Shown here piece after piece: positions 1 to 7,533 of a stretch of 14,169 bases of DNA. Below the pieces are notes generated by a model that saw only the letters and a program-made list of their open reading frames with translations, ran no database searches and was not told the origin of the DNA. The stretch is from Methylomonas sp. (GTDB taxonomy: Bacteria > Pseudomonadota > Gammaproteobacteria > Methylococcales > Methylomonadaceae). Position 1 is the first letter of the stretch, and every line of letters starts with the position of its first letter. A program made the position numbers and the translations under genes. The DNA lies in assembly GCA_026990815.1 (NCBI GenBank), contig JALXCS010000208.1, positions 1 through 14,169 of the forward strand, read 5' to 3'.

Positions 1-170
1 GCCAGGGCAATCGGGTTTAAAATATCTTGACATTTAATGATGCATGTAAAATCAATGGGTTGTGTTTTTCTCTTTTCAAGCTCATAAGAAAAAGGCTTTT
101 TATTTTGAAATTATGAAAAACCTAACTTACTGATTTTGTAGCCCATAAATTTAAACCCGATTGCCCTGGC
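1..170. repeat. MITE-like palindromic element with 21-bp perfect terminal inverted repeats
   Basis: Bases 1-21 (GCCAGGGCAATCGGGTTT plus three A) are the exact reverse complement of 150-170. Inside this, 48-70 and 115-137 form a second, imperfect inverted repeat (18 of 23 positions match by eye), so most of the element could fold into one long hairpin. There is no open frame for a transposase. Size, AT-richness and inverted ends fit a miniature inverted-repeat transposable element or an intergenic palindromic repeat. The left flank lies outside the window, so a target-site duplication cannot be tested. The TIR does not recur elsewhere in the window. The parent transposon family is not recognised. 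Confidence 0.6.
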
Positions 171-217
171 CCAACAGTTTGGTTTAGCCATAGCCATTAC
201 AAATGTTATTGCCCAGC

Positions 218-673
218 CTAGCTTTCAGGTTTTCCAGCAACATCAGCAGGCTCTGTTGCTTCCTGCTGGTCAGCTCCTGGTTCCTCCTTTCCGTAATGCA
301 TTAACATTTCTGCAATACAGTCAAAAACGCTTTGTGAGTATTTCCCTTTTGCAATTGAAAGACCACGACCACCACCAAAGTCCTTTTGTAATTCTTTTAA
401 TGTCTGTTCAGGGTTTTCAGCTTCACTCAAGCCTAACATTTTTGTGTATAGCTTATATGCTTCCAAACGTTTTGGGTCACCAAAAAAGATTCCCGGCATC
501 TTGCCGCTGGTTCTTTCGACAACGCAATCTGCCATGTGCTCAGGGTCAATTTCATAGTCTTTAATATCCTGGTCCTTTTGCATATCTTTCAGGACAGCCT
601 GTTCAAATTGCTCTTTTTCAGAACAACCGGCAAGCATGATTAACAACAAAGGTAACAATAGAATTTTTTTCAT
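218..673 (-). CDS. small predicted lipoprotein, function unknown
   Basis: The 151-residue product begins with a type II signal peptide: Lys2-Lys3, a Leu-rich core, then lipobox LAGC with the lipidated Cys at residue 17. The mature part is hydrophilic and mostly helical in character, with two Cys (about 50 and 118). It ends in a Glu/Ala/Pro-rich tail (about 130-151) that is probably disordered. Residue +2 after the lipid Cys is Ser rather than Asp, which in enterobacterial rules favours export to the outer membrane. A GAGA six bases upstream supports the ATG at 673, and a sigma70-like promoter lies just upstream, inside the end of the receptor gene. I recognise no domain. It may serve the neighbouring TonB-dependent receptor, but the separate promoter argues against strict coupling. 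Confidence 0.8.
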   Translation of the reverse strand: MKKILLLPLLLIMLAGCSEKEQFEQAVLKDMQKDQDIKDYEIDPEHMADCVVERTSGKMPGIFFGDPKRLEAYKLYTKMLGLSEAENPEQTLKELQKDFGGGRGLSIAKGKYSQSVFDCIAEMLMHYGKEEPGADQQEATEPADVAGKPES

Positions 674-710
674 GCAAAATCTCGATTTACAACTATTTTA
701 AAAAGCCAAG

Positions 711-739
711 ATTATACGTGAAATTTGTACTGTTTTCAG
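711..739 (-). promoter_or_regulatory. sigma70-type promoter for the lipoprotein gene
   Basis: On the minus strand a perfect TATAAT (716-711) is preceded, after a 17-base spacer, by CTGAAA (739-734, 4 of 6 matches to TTGACA). The expected transcription start falls about 30 bases before the lipoprotein ATG at 673. The -35 overlaps the last codons of the TonB-dependent receptor. Assignment is by consensus only. Confidence 0.5.
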
Positions 740-3093
740 AATGTAACCCTGATACCACCCCACACCCCGAAAGGAGGAGCCACACCGACGAAACGTGGAC
801 TGGTAAAATTTTGAAAATCAGCAAGTTCGTTTGTCTGACCAAGCAGACCGAAAGTCTCATATTTATTGTCTGCAACATTTTCCATCAAAACAAACACTGA
901 AAAATTTTCAGTAAAGGCATAACTGCCGTGCAAATTAAGCGTCCAGTAAGGCTCCAGTTGGGAAAGATAATTGCCTTCATCACCTCTGACATACTGGCCG
1001 GAATTAAACAAAATATCCGCGCCGATTTTCAAACCTTTAAAAACAGTTACATCAAGCCCGGCATTTAATTGATGCTGTGGAATGCCAGGGATACTGTCAC
1101 CACGTTCGACCGGAATCAATCCCGCCTCGTTCGCCATGGGATGGGCCGGACTGCTGATGGTAAATGAATCTTGAAAGCTTGCATCAACAAAGCTGTAGTT
1201 GGTGTACCAATCAATCCGGTCTTGCCATAATTTACCACGCAAATTCACCTCAACGCCCAAGCGTCGGGTATCACCGATATTATCAAAAAAACCGATATTA
1301 GAAGTTGCGCCACCAGTTGACTGAAAAATAATGTCGTTTTTGTTAACGGTGTGAAAAAAACTCACATTCCAGGTCATGTCATCCCACAATATCCCCCTGA
1401 CGCCGGCTTCAAAACTCTTGGCAACCACTTGTTGAAGATGAGGGTCAGCCAAAAAAGCGTTAGGCAAACGACATTCGTTATTTGGATCTGAACAAGCCAG
1501 TTCAATAATCGTTGGGGTTCGGGTTGATTCACTGTAGTTGCCATAAAAATTCAGATTATCCATCGCTTGCCAGGTTAAGCCCACGGAAGGATTAAAACGG
1601 TCATACTCGTGGATTCCATAAAGCTCCAGATGATTACCGCCTTTGTCATTCAGGGTGATTCGAGTGTGGTTGTGTCTTCCCGCAACGGTAAATGCCAGTG
1701 TTTCAGTCAAATCCAAAGTATCTGTGAAATACCACGACCAGGTGCGAGTGCTGCCATTCATCCTTAACGCATCTTCTGGAATGAAAATTCCGGTTCGGTC
1801 AGTACTACGATTTTTTAATAAATTTGCCGCTTCCACTCTTGATTGAAAGTTAACCAGCCCCCGATTGAAAGAACCGCCAAAAATTAATTGATTACCATGG
1901 CCGAAAATATCATAACTAAAGGCGCTTTGTAGATTAACGCCGAAGCTGGTTTGATCACGAGTACTGATATTATTAATGGCGTCTAATGGCCTGTTTTCAG
2001 AAGTTGCGATAGGCAGTCCATTTTGACCAAGCACAACATTTTCATCATCACACGGAGGCGTTGCGTCTTCATCGTCGTCATCATCACCCATTGCTAAAAA
2101 GGTATTCCCTCCGCTTGCACATTCAGTAAAATCGGAATTATCGCCGTTAAAAGAATGGGTAATGGTTTCCCGCCAAAATGCATTGGCAGACAACTGAATA
2201 TGGTCATTTACCCAATGCGTCCCCTCAAGGGTCAAAAATTTCATGTCATTTTCAGTGATATCTGGCGATGTAAAAATTGCTTTACGATCTTTAAATGCCA
2301 GTTCAATGGGAATAGGACCATTACCGATCAAATTACTTTTTCCATAGAGAAAGCCTAGATCCAGTGTCGTGTCATCGGTATGCCAACCTACAGAACCATA
2401 AATATTTAGAGCATCTGACGGCGAAGCATCTCGCCAGCCTTGCTCATCAAAATACCGAACATTGACAAAGTAACCGAAATTCCCCTGACTGCCACCGCTT
2501 TCTGCAGAAACGACAACACGACCAAACGAGCCGCCATAAACTTCCAGCTTGTGTCCAGGTGAATTAAAGCCGTTTTTAGTCTGAATCGAAATTGCACCAC
2601 CTAATGTATTCAAACCAAAAACTGGGTGAGAGCCGCCGACCAAATTGATGCTATGAATCATCGATTCCGGAATTAAATCCCAGTTGACATTATCACCAAA
2701 CGGATCGTTAAAACGAGCTCCATTAATAAAGACACTGAGCCCCTGTGGTAATCCTAATAAAGGGGAAGCTGAATATCCTCTATAATTCAAATCAGGTTGC
2801 AATGGATTATTCTGAGCCGCATTCAGATTAACGCTACTGAGATTACGATTTAAAAAACTACTTAAATCCAATGCTTCTGAACGATCAATGTCTTCACTAG
2901 TAACTGACTGGATATTGCTGGGCATCTTGTTTTTCACCAGGCCAACGCCATGAACTGGACTAACTCCAACAATTTCAACATCCGGTAGTGAAACTGTATC
3001 GGTTCCGGCCTGTGCCATTTGACCAACAGCTAGTAGCAAACAGGGAAGTTGTTTAAAGACAAATCCGTACTGGCATTTTGTTATTGTTTTCAT
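736..3093 (-). CDS. TonB-dependent outer-membrane receptor, substrate unknown
   Basis: The 785-residue product has a signal peptide ending near Ala29 (AQA), then a short stretch (about 34-46, SLPDVEIVGVSP) that may hold the TonB box. A plug domain follows at about 55-175, with NYRGYSASP (103-111), a VFINGARFNDPFGD segment (121-134) and LNTLGGAISI (161-170). A 22-strand-type beta-barrel runs to the C-terminus, which ends in Phe (RVTF) as BAM substrates do. Length is normal for the family. Such receptors use TonB-ExbBD energy to import siderophores, metals, vitamins or other ligands; this sequence does not identify the ligand. An unusual loop at residues 325-351 holds five consecutive Asp and more acidic residues between Cys325 and Cys348. 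The ATG at 3093 has no strong Shine-Dalgarno. The upstream gap to purC carries an inverted repeat but no recognisable Fur box or cobalamin riboswitch. Confidence 0.93.
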   Translation of the reverse strand: MKTITKCQYGFVFKQLPCLLLAVGQMAQAGTDTVSLPDVEIVGVSPVHGVGLVKNKMPSNIQSVTSEDIDRSEALDLSSFLNRNLSSVNLNAAQNNPLQPDLNYRGYSASPLLGLPQGLSVFINGARFNDPFGDNVNWDLIPESMIHSINLVGGSHPVFGLNTLGGAISIQTKNGFNSPGHKLEVYGGSFGRVVVSAESGGSQGNFGYFVNVRYFDEQGWRDASPSDALNIYGSVGWHTDDTTLDLGFLYGKSNLIGNGPIPIELAFKDRKAIFTSPDITENDMKFLTLEGTHWVNDHIQLSANAFWRETITHSFNGDNSDFTECASGGNTFLAMGDDDDDEDATPPCDDENVVLGQNGLPIATSENRPLDAINNISTRDQTSFGVNLQSAFSYDIFGHGNQLIFGGSFNRGLVNFQSRVEAANLLKNRSTDRTGIFIPEDALRMNGSTRTWSWYFTDTLDLTETLAFTVAGRHNHTRITLNDKGGNHLELYGIHEYDRFNPSVGLTWQAMDNLNFYGNYSESTRTPTIIELACSDPNNECRLPNAFLADPHLQQVVAKSFEAGVRGILWDDMTWNVSFFHTVNKNDIIFQSTGGATSNIGFFDNIGDTRRLGVEVNLRGKLWQDRIDWYTNYSFVDASFQDSFTISSPAHPMANEAGLIPVERGDSIPGIPQHQLNAGLDVTVFKGLKIGADILFNSGQYVRGDEGNYLSQLEPYWTLNLHGSYAFTENFSVFVLMENVADNKYETFGLLGQTNELADFQNFTSPRFVGVAPPFGVWGGIRVTF

Positions 3094-3145
3094 TTTGGTA
3101 GCTTGTATAAATAAATTTGTATTTCTAGCTTAAAAGCCAGACTAA

Positions 3146-3180
3146 AAACAAGACAATTGGATCCCTCAATTTTCTTGTTT
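3146..3180. promoter_or_regulatory. inverted repeat upstream of the receptor gene (operator or weak terminator)
   Basis: Arms AAACAAGACAATTG (3146-3159) and CAATTTTCTTGTTT (3167-3180) are inverted with one mismatch and a 7-base loop. Read on the minus strand, the hairpin is followed by a short U run (TTTTTAG), so it could be a weak intrinsic terminator 170 bases after purC. It also sits 53-87 bases upstream of the receptor ATG, where an operator or leader hairpin would lie. A second, shorter AT-rich palindrome (AAAATTC-CT-GAATTTT) is at 3285-3300. Which role applies cannot be decided from sequence. Confidence 0.4.
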
Positions 3181-3352
3181 CTGAAGAAAGGTTTTTGGGG
3201 AGGGATTTTCCTTTTATTCAACTGCCATTTCTGGTCGTTGAAGAACTATTAGGATACGGACTGGCAAGAAAATGTCATTAGGAAAAATTCCTGAATTTTA
3301 GCCCTGGCAGATATAATTTAATGAACCTATTGATGTATAAAGATCAAGGCAG

Positions 3353-4249
3353 TTAGCGCGTCAATATCTGCTCAGCTTCACGATATTTTTCGGCGCTAAT
3401 TTTTACCACCTGATCGGGTAAGGATGGACCTGGCGCCGTTTTATCCCAATCAAGGGTTTCTAGGTAATCTCGAATAAATTGTTTATCAAAACTGGGTGGG
3501 CTTATGCCTATCTGATATTGTTCTACTGGCCAAAATCGAGATGAATCAGGGGTTAATACTTCATCGATTAAATATAGTTTTCCTTGCTTATCCAGACCAA
3601 ATTCAAATTTGCTATCAGCGATGATGATTCCTCTTTGCTTTGCAAATTCGGCAGCTTCATTGTAGATCTGTAAGCTCACATCCTTAACTTGCTCGGCCAA
3701 TTCCTTGCCCAGCAATGCAATTGTCTTTGAAAATGCAATATTTTCATCGTGATCACCAATATTGGCTTTTGTTGAGGGAGTATATATAGCCTCCGGTAAT
3801 TGTTGAGCTTGCTGCAAATTTTCAGGTAATTGAATACCGCAAACAGCACCCGTTTGCAGATAGTCCTTCCAGCCAGAACCGATTAAATACCCTCTCACAA
3901 TGGCCTCAACGGGTAATGGTTTCAGCTTTTTAACAATAATGGCCCGACCTTCAACCTGAGTGCGCTCAGAATGATTGGGTAGTACATCTTCCAAAGGTAG
4001 ATCAGACTGGTGATTAGCGATAATATGTTGCATCTTGTGAAACCAGAAATTTGATACGCTGGTCAACACTTGGCCTTTACCGGGGATAGGTTCTGGCAAA
4101 ATTACATCAAAAGCTGAAATTCTGTCGGTGGTGACAATCAGCATGTGCTGAGCGTCAATATCATAAATATCCCGCACCTTCCCACGGGCTAGTAATTTTA
4201 AACTGGGTAAGCTGGATTCGTACAATGCAACAGGAGCGGTCATGGTCAT
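3353..4249 (-). CDS. purC: phosphoribosylaminoimidazole-succinocarboxamide synthase (SAICAR synthetase)
   Basis: This is the long, roughly 300-residue form of PurC. It catalyses ATP-dependent condensation of CAIR with aspartate to SAICAR in cytosolic de novo purine synthesis. Visible family motifs are ARGKVRDIYD (21-30, nucleotide-binding loop), TTDRISAFDV (40-49), VEAIVRGYLIGSGWKDY (114-130), ADSKFEFG (211-218) and IDEVLTPDSSRFW (228-240). The gene is intact. Two in-frame ATGs lie close together: 4249 has AGAGA directly abutting it, while Met3 at 4243 has the same AGAGA at a proper 6-base spacing. The true start is therefore more likely 4243 (296 residues). The gene is divergent from djlA across a 59-base gap and stands alone on its strand, with a 259-base gap to the receptor gene downstream. 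Confidence 0.97.
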   Translation of the reverse strand: MTMTAPVALYESSLPSLKLLARGKVRDIYDIDAQHMLIVTTDRISAFDVILPEPIPGKGQVLTSVSNFWFHKMQHIIANHQSDLPLEDVLPNHSERTQVEGRAIIVKKLKPLPVEAIVRGYLIGSGWKDYLQTGAVCGIQLPENLQQAQQLPEAIYTPSTKANIGDHDENIAFSKTIALLGKELAEQVKDVSLQIYNEAAEFAKQRGIIIADSKFEFGLDKQGKLYLIDEVLTPDSSRFWPVEQYQIGISPPSFDKQFIRDYLETLDWDKTAPGPSLPDQVVKISAEKYREAEQILTR

Positions 4250-4308
4250 TCTCTAAAAATTTCAAAATATGTTATTAATGTACCATTTTTTATTGCACAG
4301 GATTAACC

Positions 4309-5115
4309 ATGAGTTGGCTGGGTAAATTTTTAGGCGGTGCATTCGGCTTTTTATTAGGCGGGCCTTTGGGTGCAATTTTAGGCGCATCAATAGGACATCA
4401 ATTCGATACCGGTCTGGATGGATTCGATAGATTAGGTAACGAACGCTTTAAGCCGAGCGAACAACACCGCGTACAAATGGCTTTTTTTACTGCCACTTTT
4501 GCGGTCATGGGTCATATTGCAAAATCTGATGGCCGGGTTTCTGAAGCGGAAATCACTCTGGCCAAAAGAGTTATGGACGAAATGGCATTAACTCCTGAAA
4601 TGCGGGAAACAGCCATCAAATTATTTCAACAAGGTAAAAACAAGAATTTTGCACTGGATGATGTATTATTACAATTTCGTCATGAATGCTTGCGTCGAAT
4701 CCACTTGATTCGTATGTTTCTGGAAATTCAAATACAATCAGCTATGGCGGATGGGGAAATCTCCAGTACTGAACAACATCTTTTGATTCACATTTGTGAA
4801 GTATTGGGGATCCCCCGATTTGAATTTGAACGCATCAAAATTCAGCTTCAGGCACAACAACGATTCTACAGTCATGGCAGACAGCAACAAGCAAGATCAC
4901 AAGCCTCAACTTTGCAAGATGCCTATGCAGTTTTAGGGCTGACTTCTTCGGCTAGCGATACCGAAGTGAAAAAAGCTTATCGTAAATTAATGAGTCAAAA
5001 CCACCCGGACAAACTGGTTGCTAAAGGGTTACCTGAAGAAATGATGACTTTGGCTAAGGAAAAGACCCAAAAAATCAGAAAAGCCTATGAAATTATAAAG
5101 AAATCTCGGGGCTAA
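4309..5115 (+). CDS. djlA: DjlA-type membrane-anchored J-domain co-chaperone
   Basis: The 268-residue product has the DjlA layout. An N-terminal Gly-rich transmembrane segment (about 5-29, with GG and GxxxG-like spacing used for dimerisation) is followed by a TerB-like helical domain (about 55-175) and a C-terminal J domain (about 203-268) carrying the HPD tripeptide at 232-234. The J domain stimulates DnaK ATPase; in E. coli DjlA links DnaK to envelope-stress (Rcs) signalling. AGGA seven bases before the ATG supports the start. The gene reads away from purC, and its last 23 bases overlap the end of engB on the other strand, with no room for a dedicated hairpin terminator. Confidence 0.95.
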   Translation: MSWLGKFLGGAFGFLLGGPLGAILGASIGHQFDTGLDGFDRLGNERFKPSEQHRVQMAFFTATFAVMGHIAKSDGRVSEAEITLAKRVMDEMALTPEMRETAIKLFQQGKNKNFALDDVLLQFRHECLRRIHLIRMFLEIQIQSAMADGEISSTEQHLLIHICEVLGIPRFEFERIKIQLQAQQRFYSHGRQQQARSQASTLQDAYAVLGLTSSASDTEVKKAYRKLMSQNHPDKLVAKGLPEEMMTLAKEKTQKIRKAYEIIKKSRG

Positions 5116-5704
5116 ACCAGCTGTCGAAAATTGCATGAGCTTCATCAACACCAAGTTTTTTCAATGCCGAAAAAATTTGCACCGAAATTTCTAAATCCAC
5201 TGTTTCAAGCTCTCTCTCAACTTTAAATAAAGTGTTTTTTGCTGCTCCATATTTCAATTTATCGGCTTTGGTTAGCAAAATGTGCAATGGCATCCGGCTA
5301 TGCTCACACCAAGCAATCATTTGCCTGTCAAAATCCGTCAGTGGATGTCTAATGTCCATTACCAAAATAATGCCGCAGAGTGATTCTCGGTTATGCAAAT
5401 AACTTTCTAGCAACTGGTACCATTGTTTTTTGGTTTTTTCCGGAACTTTGGCATAGCCATAACCGGGTAAATCAACAAATCGCAATTGACCACTGATAGT
5501 AAAAAAATTAAGCAGTTGTGTCCGGCCGGGCGTTTTACTTGTGCGAGCCAGGTTTTTTTGGGTTGTCAGGGTGTTAATCGCACTTGATTTGCCAGCATTT
5601 GATCGACCAGCAAATGCGATTTCAAAGCCTTGGTCTTCCGGAACACCAGAAAGCTGGGCCGCACTGATTAAAAAACGGGTTTGATGGTAGAGTTTATTCG
5701 ACAT
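5093..5704 (-). CDS. engB: ribosome-biogenesis GTPase YihA/YsxC
   Basis: The 203-residue TRAFAC-class GTPase shows all G motifs: G1 GRSNAGKS (33-40), G2 with KTPGRT (57-62), G3 DLPG (78-81), G4 TKAD (155-158) and G5 SALK (189-192). This protein is needed for large ribosomal subunit assembly and is essential in many bacteria. Length and motif spacing are normal. The Shine-Dalgarno is weak (CAGAAAAAC before ATG at 5704). On the minus strand a TATAGT at 5794-5789 is a possible -10 with no convincing -35. The neighbouring order engB – cytochrome c4 – dsbA is a known gammaproteobacterial arrangement; engB itself is divergent from the cytochrome gene. Confidence 0.96.
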   Translation of the reverse strand: MSNKLYHQTRFLISAAQLSGVPEDQGFEIAFAGRSNAGKSSAINTLTTQKNLARTSKTPGRTQLLNFFTISGQLRFVDLPGYGYAKVPEKTKKQWYQLLESYLHNRESLCGIILVMDIRHPLTDFDRQMIAWCEHSRMPLHILLTKADKLKYGAAKNTLFKVERELETVDLEISVQIFSALKKLGVDEAHAIFDSWFSPEISL

Positions 5705-6042
5705 GTTTTTCTGAAAATTGTGCTGATTACTTAAGTCTTTCCTTTCTTCGCTACGATTTGCTTTGTGGATTCTGGCACGGCATAATGAACTATAACCATC
5801 AGTTGAAAGGGCTCACGTTACAATGAAAAGCAGTCATAAGCAATGACAAAGTAGTTACAGAAACCTGGGTAAATATTGACACAATGAAGTTTTTCTAAGT
5901 GTAACAAGTTTATCCTAACGTTTGTTGCTACAATTAACTTTAATTTCCTTATCTTGGACATGAAGAATGTTAACATTAGCTTTTTGTCTGGCAATACCTT
6001 GATCCTTCTTGATTATAATTACAATTTCCAAAGAGGAAACAA
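5705..6042. promoter_or_regulatory. 338-base divergent intergenic region, engB / cytochrome c4
   Basis: No gene is seen here. On the plus strand a perfect TATAAT at 6014-6019 would start transcription about 17 bases before the cytochrome ATG; the best upstream -35 (CTGGCA, 5988-5993) is 20 bases away, so an activator may help. AGAGGA at 6032-6037 is a strong ribosome-binding site five bases before ATG. A perfect 12-bp palindrome AATGTTAACATT (5966-5977) lies about 40 bases upstream of the -10 and could be an operator. A TTGACA at 5876-5881 has no matching -10. There is no FNR-type TTGAT-N4-ATCAA site. Confidence 0.45.
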
Positions 6043-6723
6043 ATGAACAAAAAAAAACTGGTTTTATCGATCGCTTTGTTAATTGCTGCTACATCAACCA
6101 CTTTAAATGCTGCAGGGAAAGTTGCAGAAGGAAAAACTAAAGTTGCATCATGCGCCGGCTGTCATGGTGAAAAAGGCAACAGTACCATGCCGCTTTTTCC
6201 TAAGCTTGCTGAACAGCATCCCAGTTATCTGATCAAACAACTTGCTGAGTTTAAAGACGGTAGTAGAAAAGATGCGACGATGGCTCCGATGGCACTGGGC
6301 TTGAGTGATGACGACATGGAGGATATTGCTGAATTTTATGCTGCCCAAAAAATCTCCGAAAACCAACTTCCTGTTCTTGAATCTGATGACGATGACGAAG
6401 ATGATGAACTTTCATCTGATGATTCGCAACAAACGCCAGATGTAAAGGAGCTAATTGCTATTGGTAAAAATCTCTATCTAAATGGTAATCTTAAATCAGA
6501 AGTTTCTGCCTGCATCGCTTGTCATGGGCCGGGCGGAGAAGGAAACTTACCAGCAGCATTTCCGGCTTTACGTTCTCAGCACGCTGATTATTTAATTAAA
6601 TCATTGAATGATTTTAAATCCGGCGCCAGAGGAAAGAAAGACAATATGATGAGCATGATTGCTAAAAAAATGACTGATGAAGAAATCCGCGCTGTTTCTT
6701 ATCATATATCAATGATGAAGTAA
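6043..6723 (+). CDS. diheme cytochrome c4
   Basis: The 226-residue product has a Sec signal peptide (cleavage near residues 23-25, after LNA) and two cytochrome c domains. Each has a heme c attachment site: CAGCH at 37-41 and CIACH at 157-161. Candidate axial Met ligands are in MAPM (80-83) and in the NMMSM segment (201-205). Cytochrome c4 is a periplasmic or membrane-associated electron carrier feeding terminal oxidases. The linker between the domains (about 113-127) is unusually acidic, with DDDD followed by EDDE and DD. It has an excellent ribosome-binding site and lies 31 bases ahead of dsbA in the same direction, so the two are probably co-transcribed. Heme attachment would need Ccm machinery, which is not in the window. 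Confidence 0.95.
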   Translation: MNKKKLVLSIALLIAATSTTLNAAGKVAEGKTKVASCAGCHGEKGNSTMPLFPKLAEQHPSYLIKQLAEFKDGSRKDATMAPMALGLSDDDMEDIAEFYAAQKISENQLPVLESDDDDEDDELSSDDSQQTPDVKELIAIGKNLYLNGNLKSEVSACIACHGPGGEGNLPAAFPALRSQHADYLIKSLNDFKSGARGKKDNMMSMIAKKMTDEEIRAVSYHISMMK

Positions 6724-6754
6724 TAAATATTAATCAACTTTGGAGAATCCGCAA

Positions 6755-7396
6755 ATGCTTCTAATACTCATCAGAAATTTTCTTTTGTTTTTATTAGTTT
6801 TTGGTTTTACTGCTGTAGCCTATGCGGAGGAAGCCACAGATCCTGGATATCAAAAACTCGCCACTCCGCAACCGGTGGAAGACCCAAGCAAAGTTGAAGT
6901 TATTGAGTTTTTCTGGTATGGCTGTCCTCACTGCTTTCATTTTGAACCCTTGCTCCATAAATGGGAACTGAGCTTGCCTGAATATGTTAATTTTATTCGC
7001 CAGCCTGCGATCTTCAGCGCTTTGTGGGCCAAGCATGCAAAGGCCTATTTTACGGCCGAAGCATTAGGTGTTGTGGAGAAAGTCCATGCGGATTTTTTTG
7101 ACGCTATTCAAAATAAAAAACAAAAGCTTGAAACTGAAGGTCAGCTGGCCAAATTTTTTGCAGCACACGGTGTAGACGAAGCAAAATTCCATGATGCTTA
7201 CAATTCATTTTTAGTGGATGCAAAAATGCGTCAGGCAAAAATGATGGGACCACGTTATGGAATAACTGGTGTACCAGCTATTGTCATTAATGGCAAATAC
7301 AAAACAAATGGCAGATTAGCTGGTTCACATGAAAAAATGATTAAAGTGATGAATAAACTGATTGAACAGGAAAAAGCTAACGTGCAACAAAAATAG
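6755..7396 (+). CDS. dsbA: periplasmic thiol:disulfide interchange protein DsbA
   Basis: With the ATG at 6755 the product is 213 residues, with a signal peptide ending after AYA (residue 24). The thioredoxin fold shows active site CPHC at 57-60 (context FFWYGCPHC) and the cis-proline loop TGVP with Pro174. An inserted helical domain lies between these. DsbA oxidises cysteines of exported proteins and is re-oxidised by DsbB. The open frame extends upstream to a TTG at 6740, but that would place GGAG (6742-6745) inside the coding region; GGAG with correct spacing favours ATG 6755. The gene is downstream of cytochrome c4, the usual gammaproteobacterial neighbour. Confidence 0.95.
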   Translation: MLLILIRNFLLFLLVFGFTAVAYAEEATDPGYQKLATPQPVEDPSKVEVIEFFWYGCPHCFHFEPLLHKWELSLPEYVNFIRQPAIFSALWAKHAKAYFTAEALGVVEKVHADFFDAIQNKKQKLETEGQLAKFFAAHGVDEAKFHDAYNSFLVDAKMRQAKMMGPRYGITGVPAIVINGKYKTNGRLAGSHEKMIKVMNKLIEQEKANVQQK

Positions 7397-7421
7397 GCCG
7401 GCTTTTATTCAATTAAAACAA

Positions 7422-7454
7422 CGGGAAGCCTTTTAAAATAATCATGGTTTCCCG
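7422..7454 (+). terminator. stem-loop after dsbA, possible weak terminator
   Basis: CGGGAAGCC (7422-7430) and GGTTTCCCG (7446-7454) pair over nine bases with one G-T wobble, leaving a 15-base AT-rich loop. It lies 26 bases after the dsbA stop. There is no U-tract after it, so it may be an mRNA-stabilising or attenuating hairpin rather than a full intrinsic terminator. Confidence 0.4.
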
Positions 7455-7504
7455 GTCTGGTTATGTTATTAGCCATAAGTAAATATCACTGTAATAATCC
7501 GTAC

Positions 7505-7529
7505 AACCTTCCCATGGCTTAGTAAGGTT
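7505..7529 (+). promoter_or_regulatory. short inverted repeat covering the ribosome-binding site of the first cyclase gene
   Basis: AACCTT (7505-7510) and AAGGTT (7524-7529) are inverted with a 13-base loop. The right arm contains the AAGG Shine-Dalgarno that precedes the ATG at 7534 by six bases. If formed in the mRNA, the stem would hide that site. Six base pairs is short and could be chance. Confidence 0.25.
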
Positions 7530-7533
7530 TTTT

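Noticed and set aside
256..564. 102-codon plus-strand frame opposite the lipoprotein gene
   Set aside because: It mirrors a gene with a clear lipobox, ribosome-binding site and promoter, and has no recognisable features itself.
3301..3308. GCCCTGGC, identical to the tip of the left-edge terminal repeat
   Set aside because: Only eight bases match and neighbouring bases differ; not a second copy of the element.
3312..3317. Perfect TATAAT on the plus strand
   Set aside because: It would drive antisense transcription into the end of purC, there is no supporting -35 noted, and AT-rich intergenic DNA produces such matches by chance.
6740..6754. Longer dsbA beginning at a TTG
   Set aside because: The extra five codons contain the GGAG ribosome-binding site for the ATG at 6755, and the signal peptide starts properly at that ATG.
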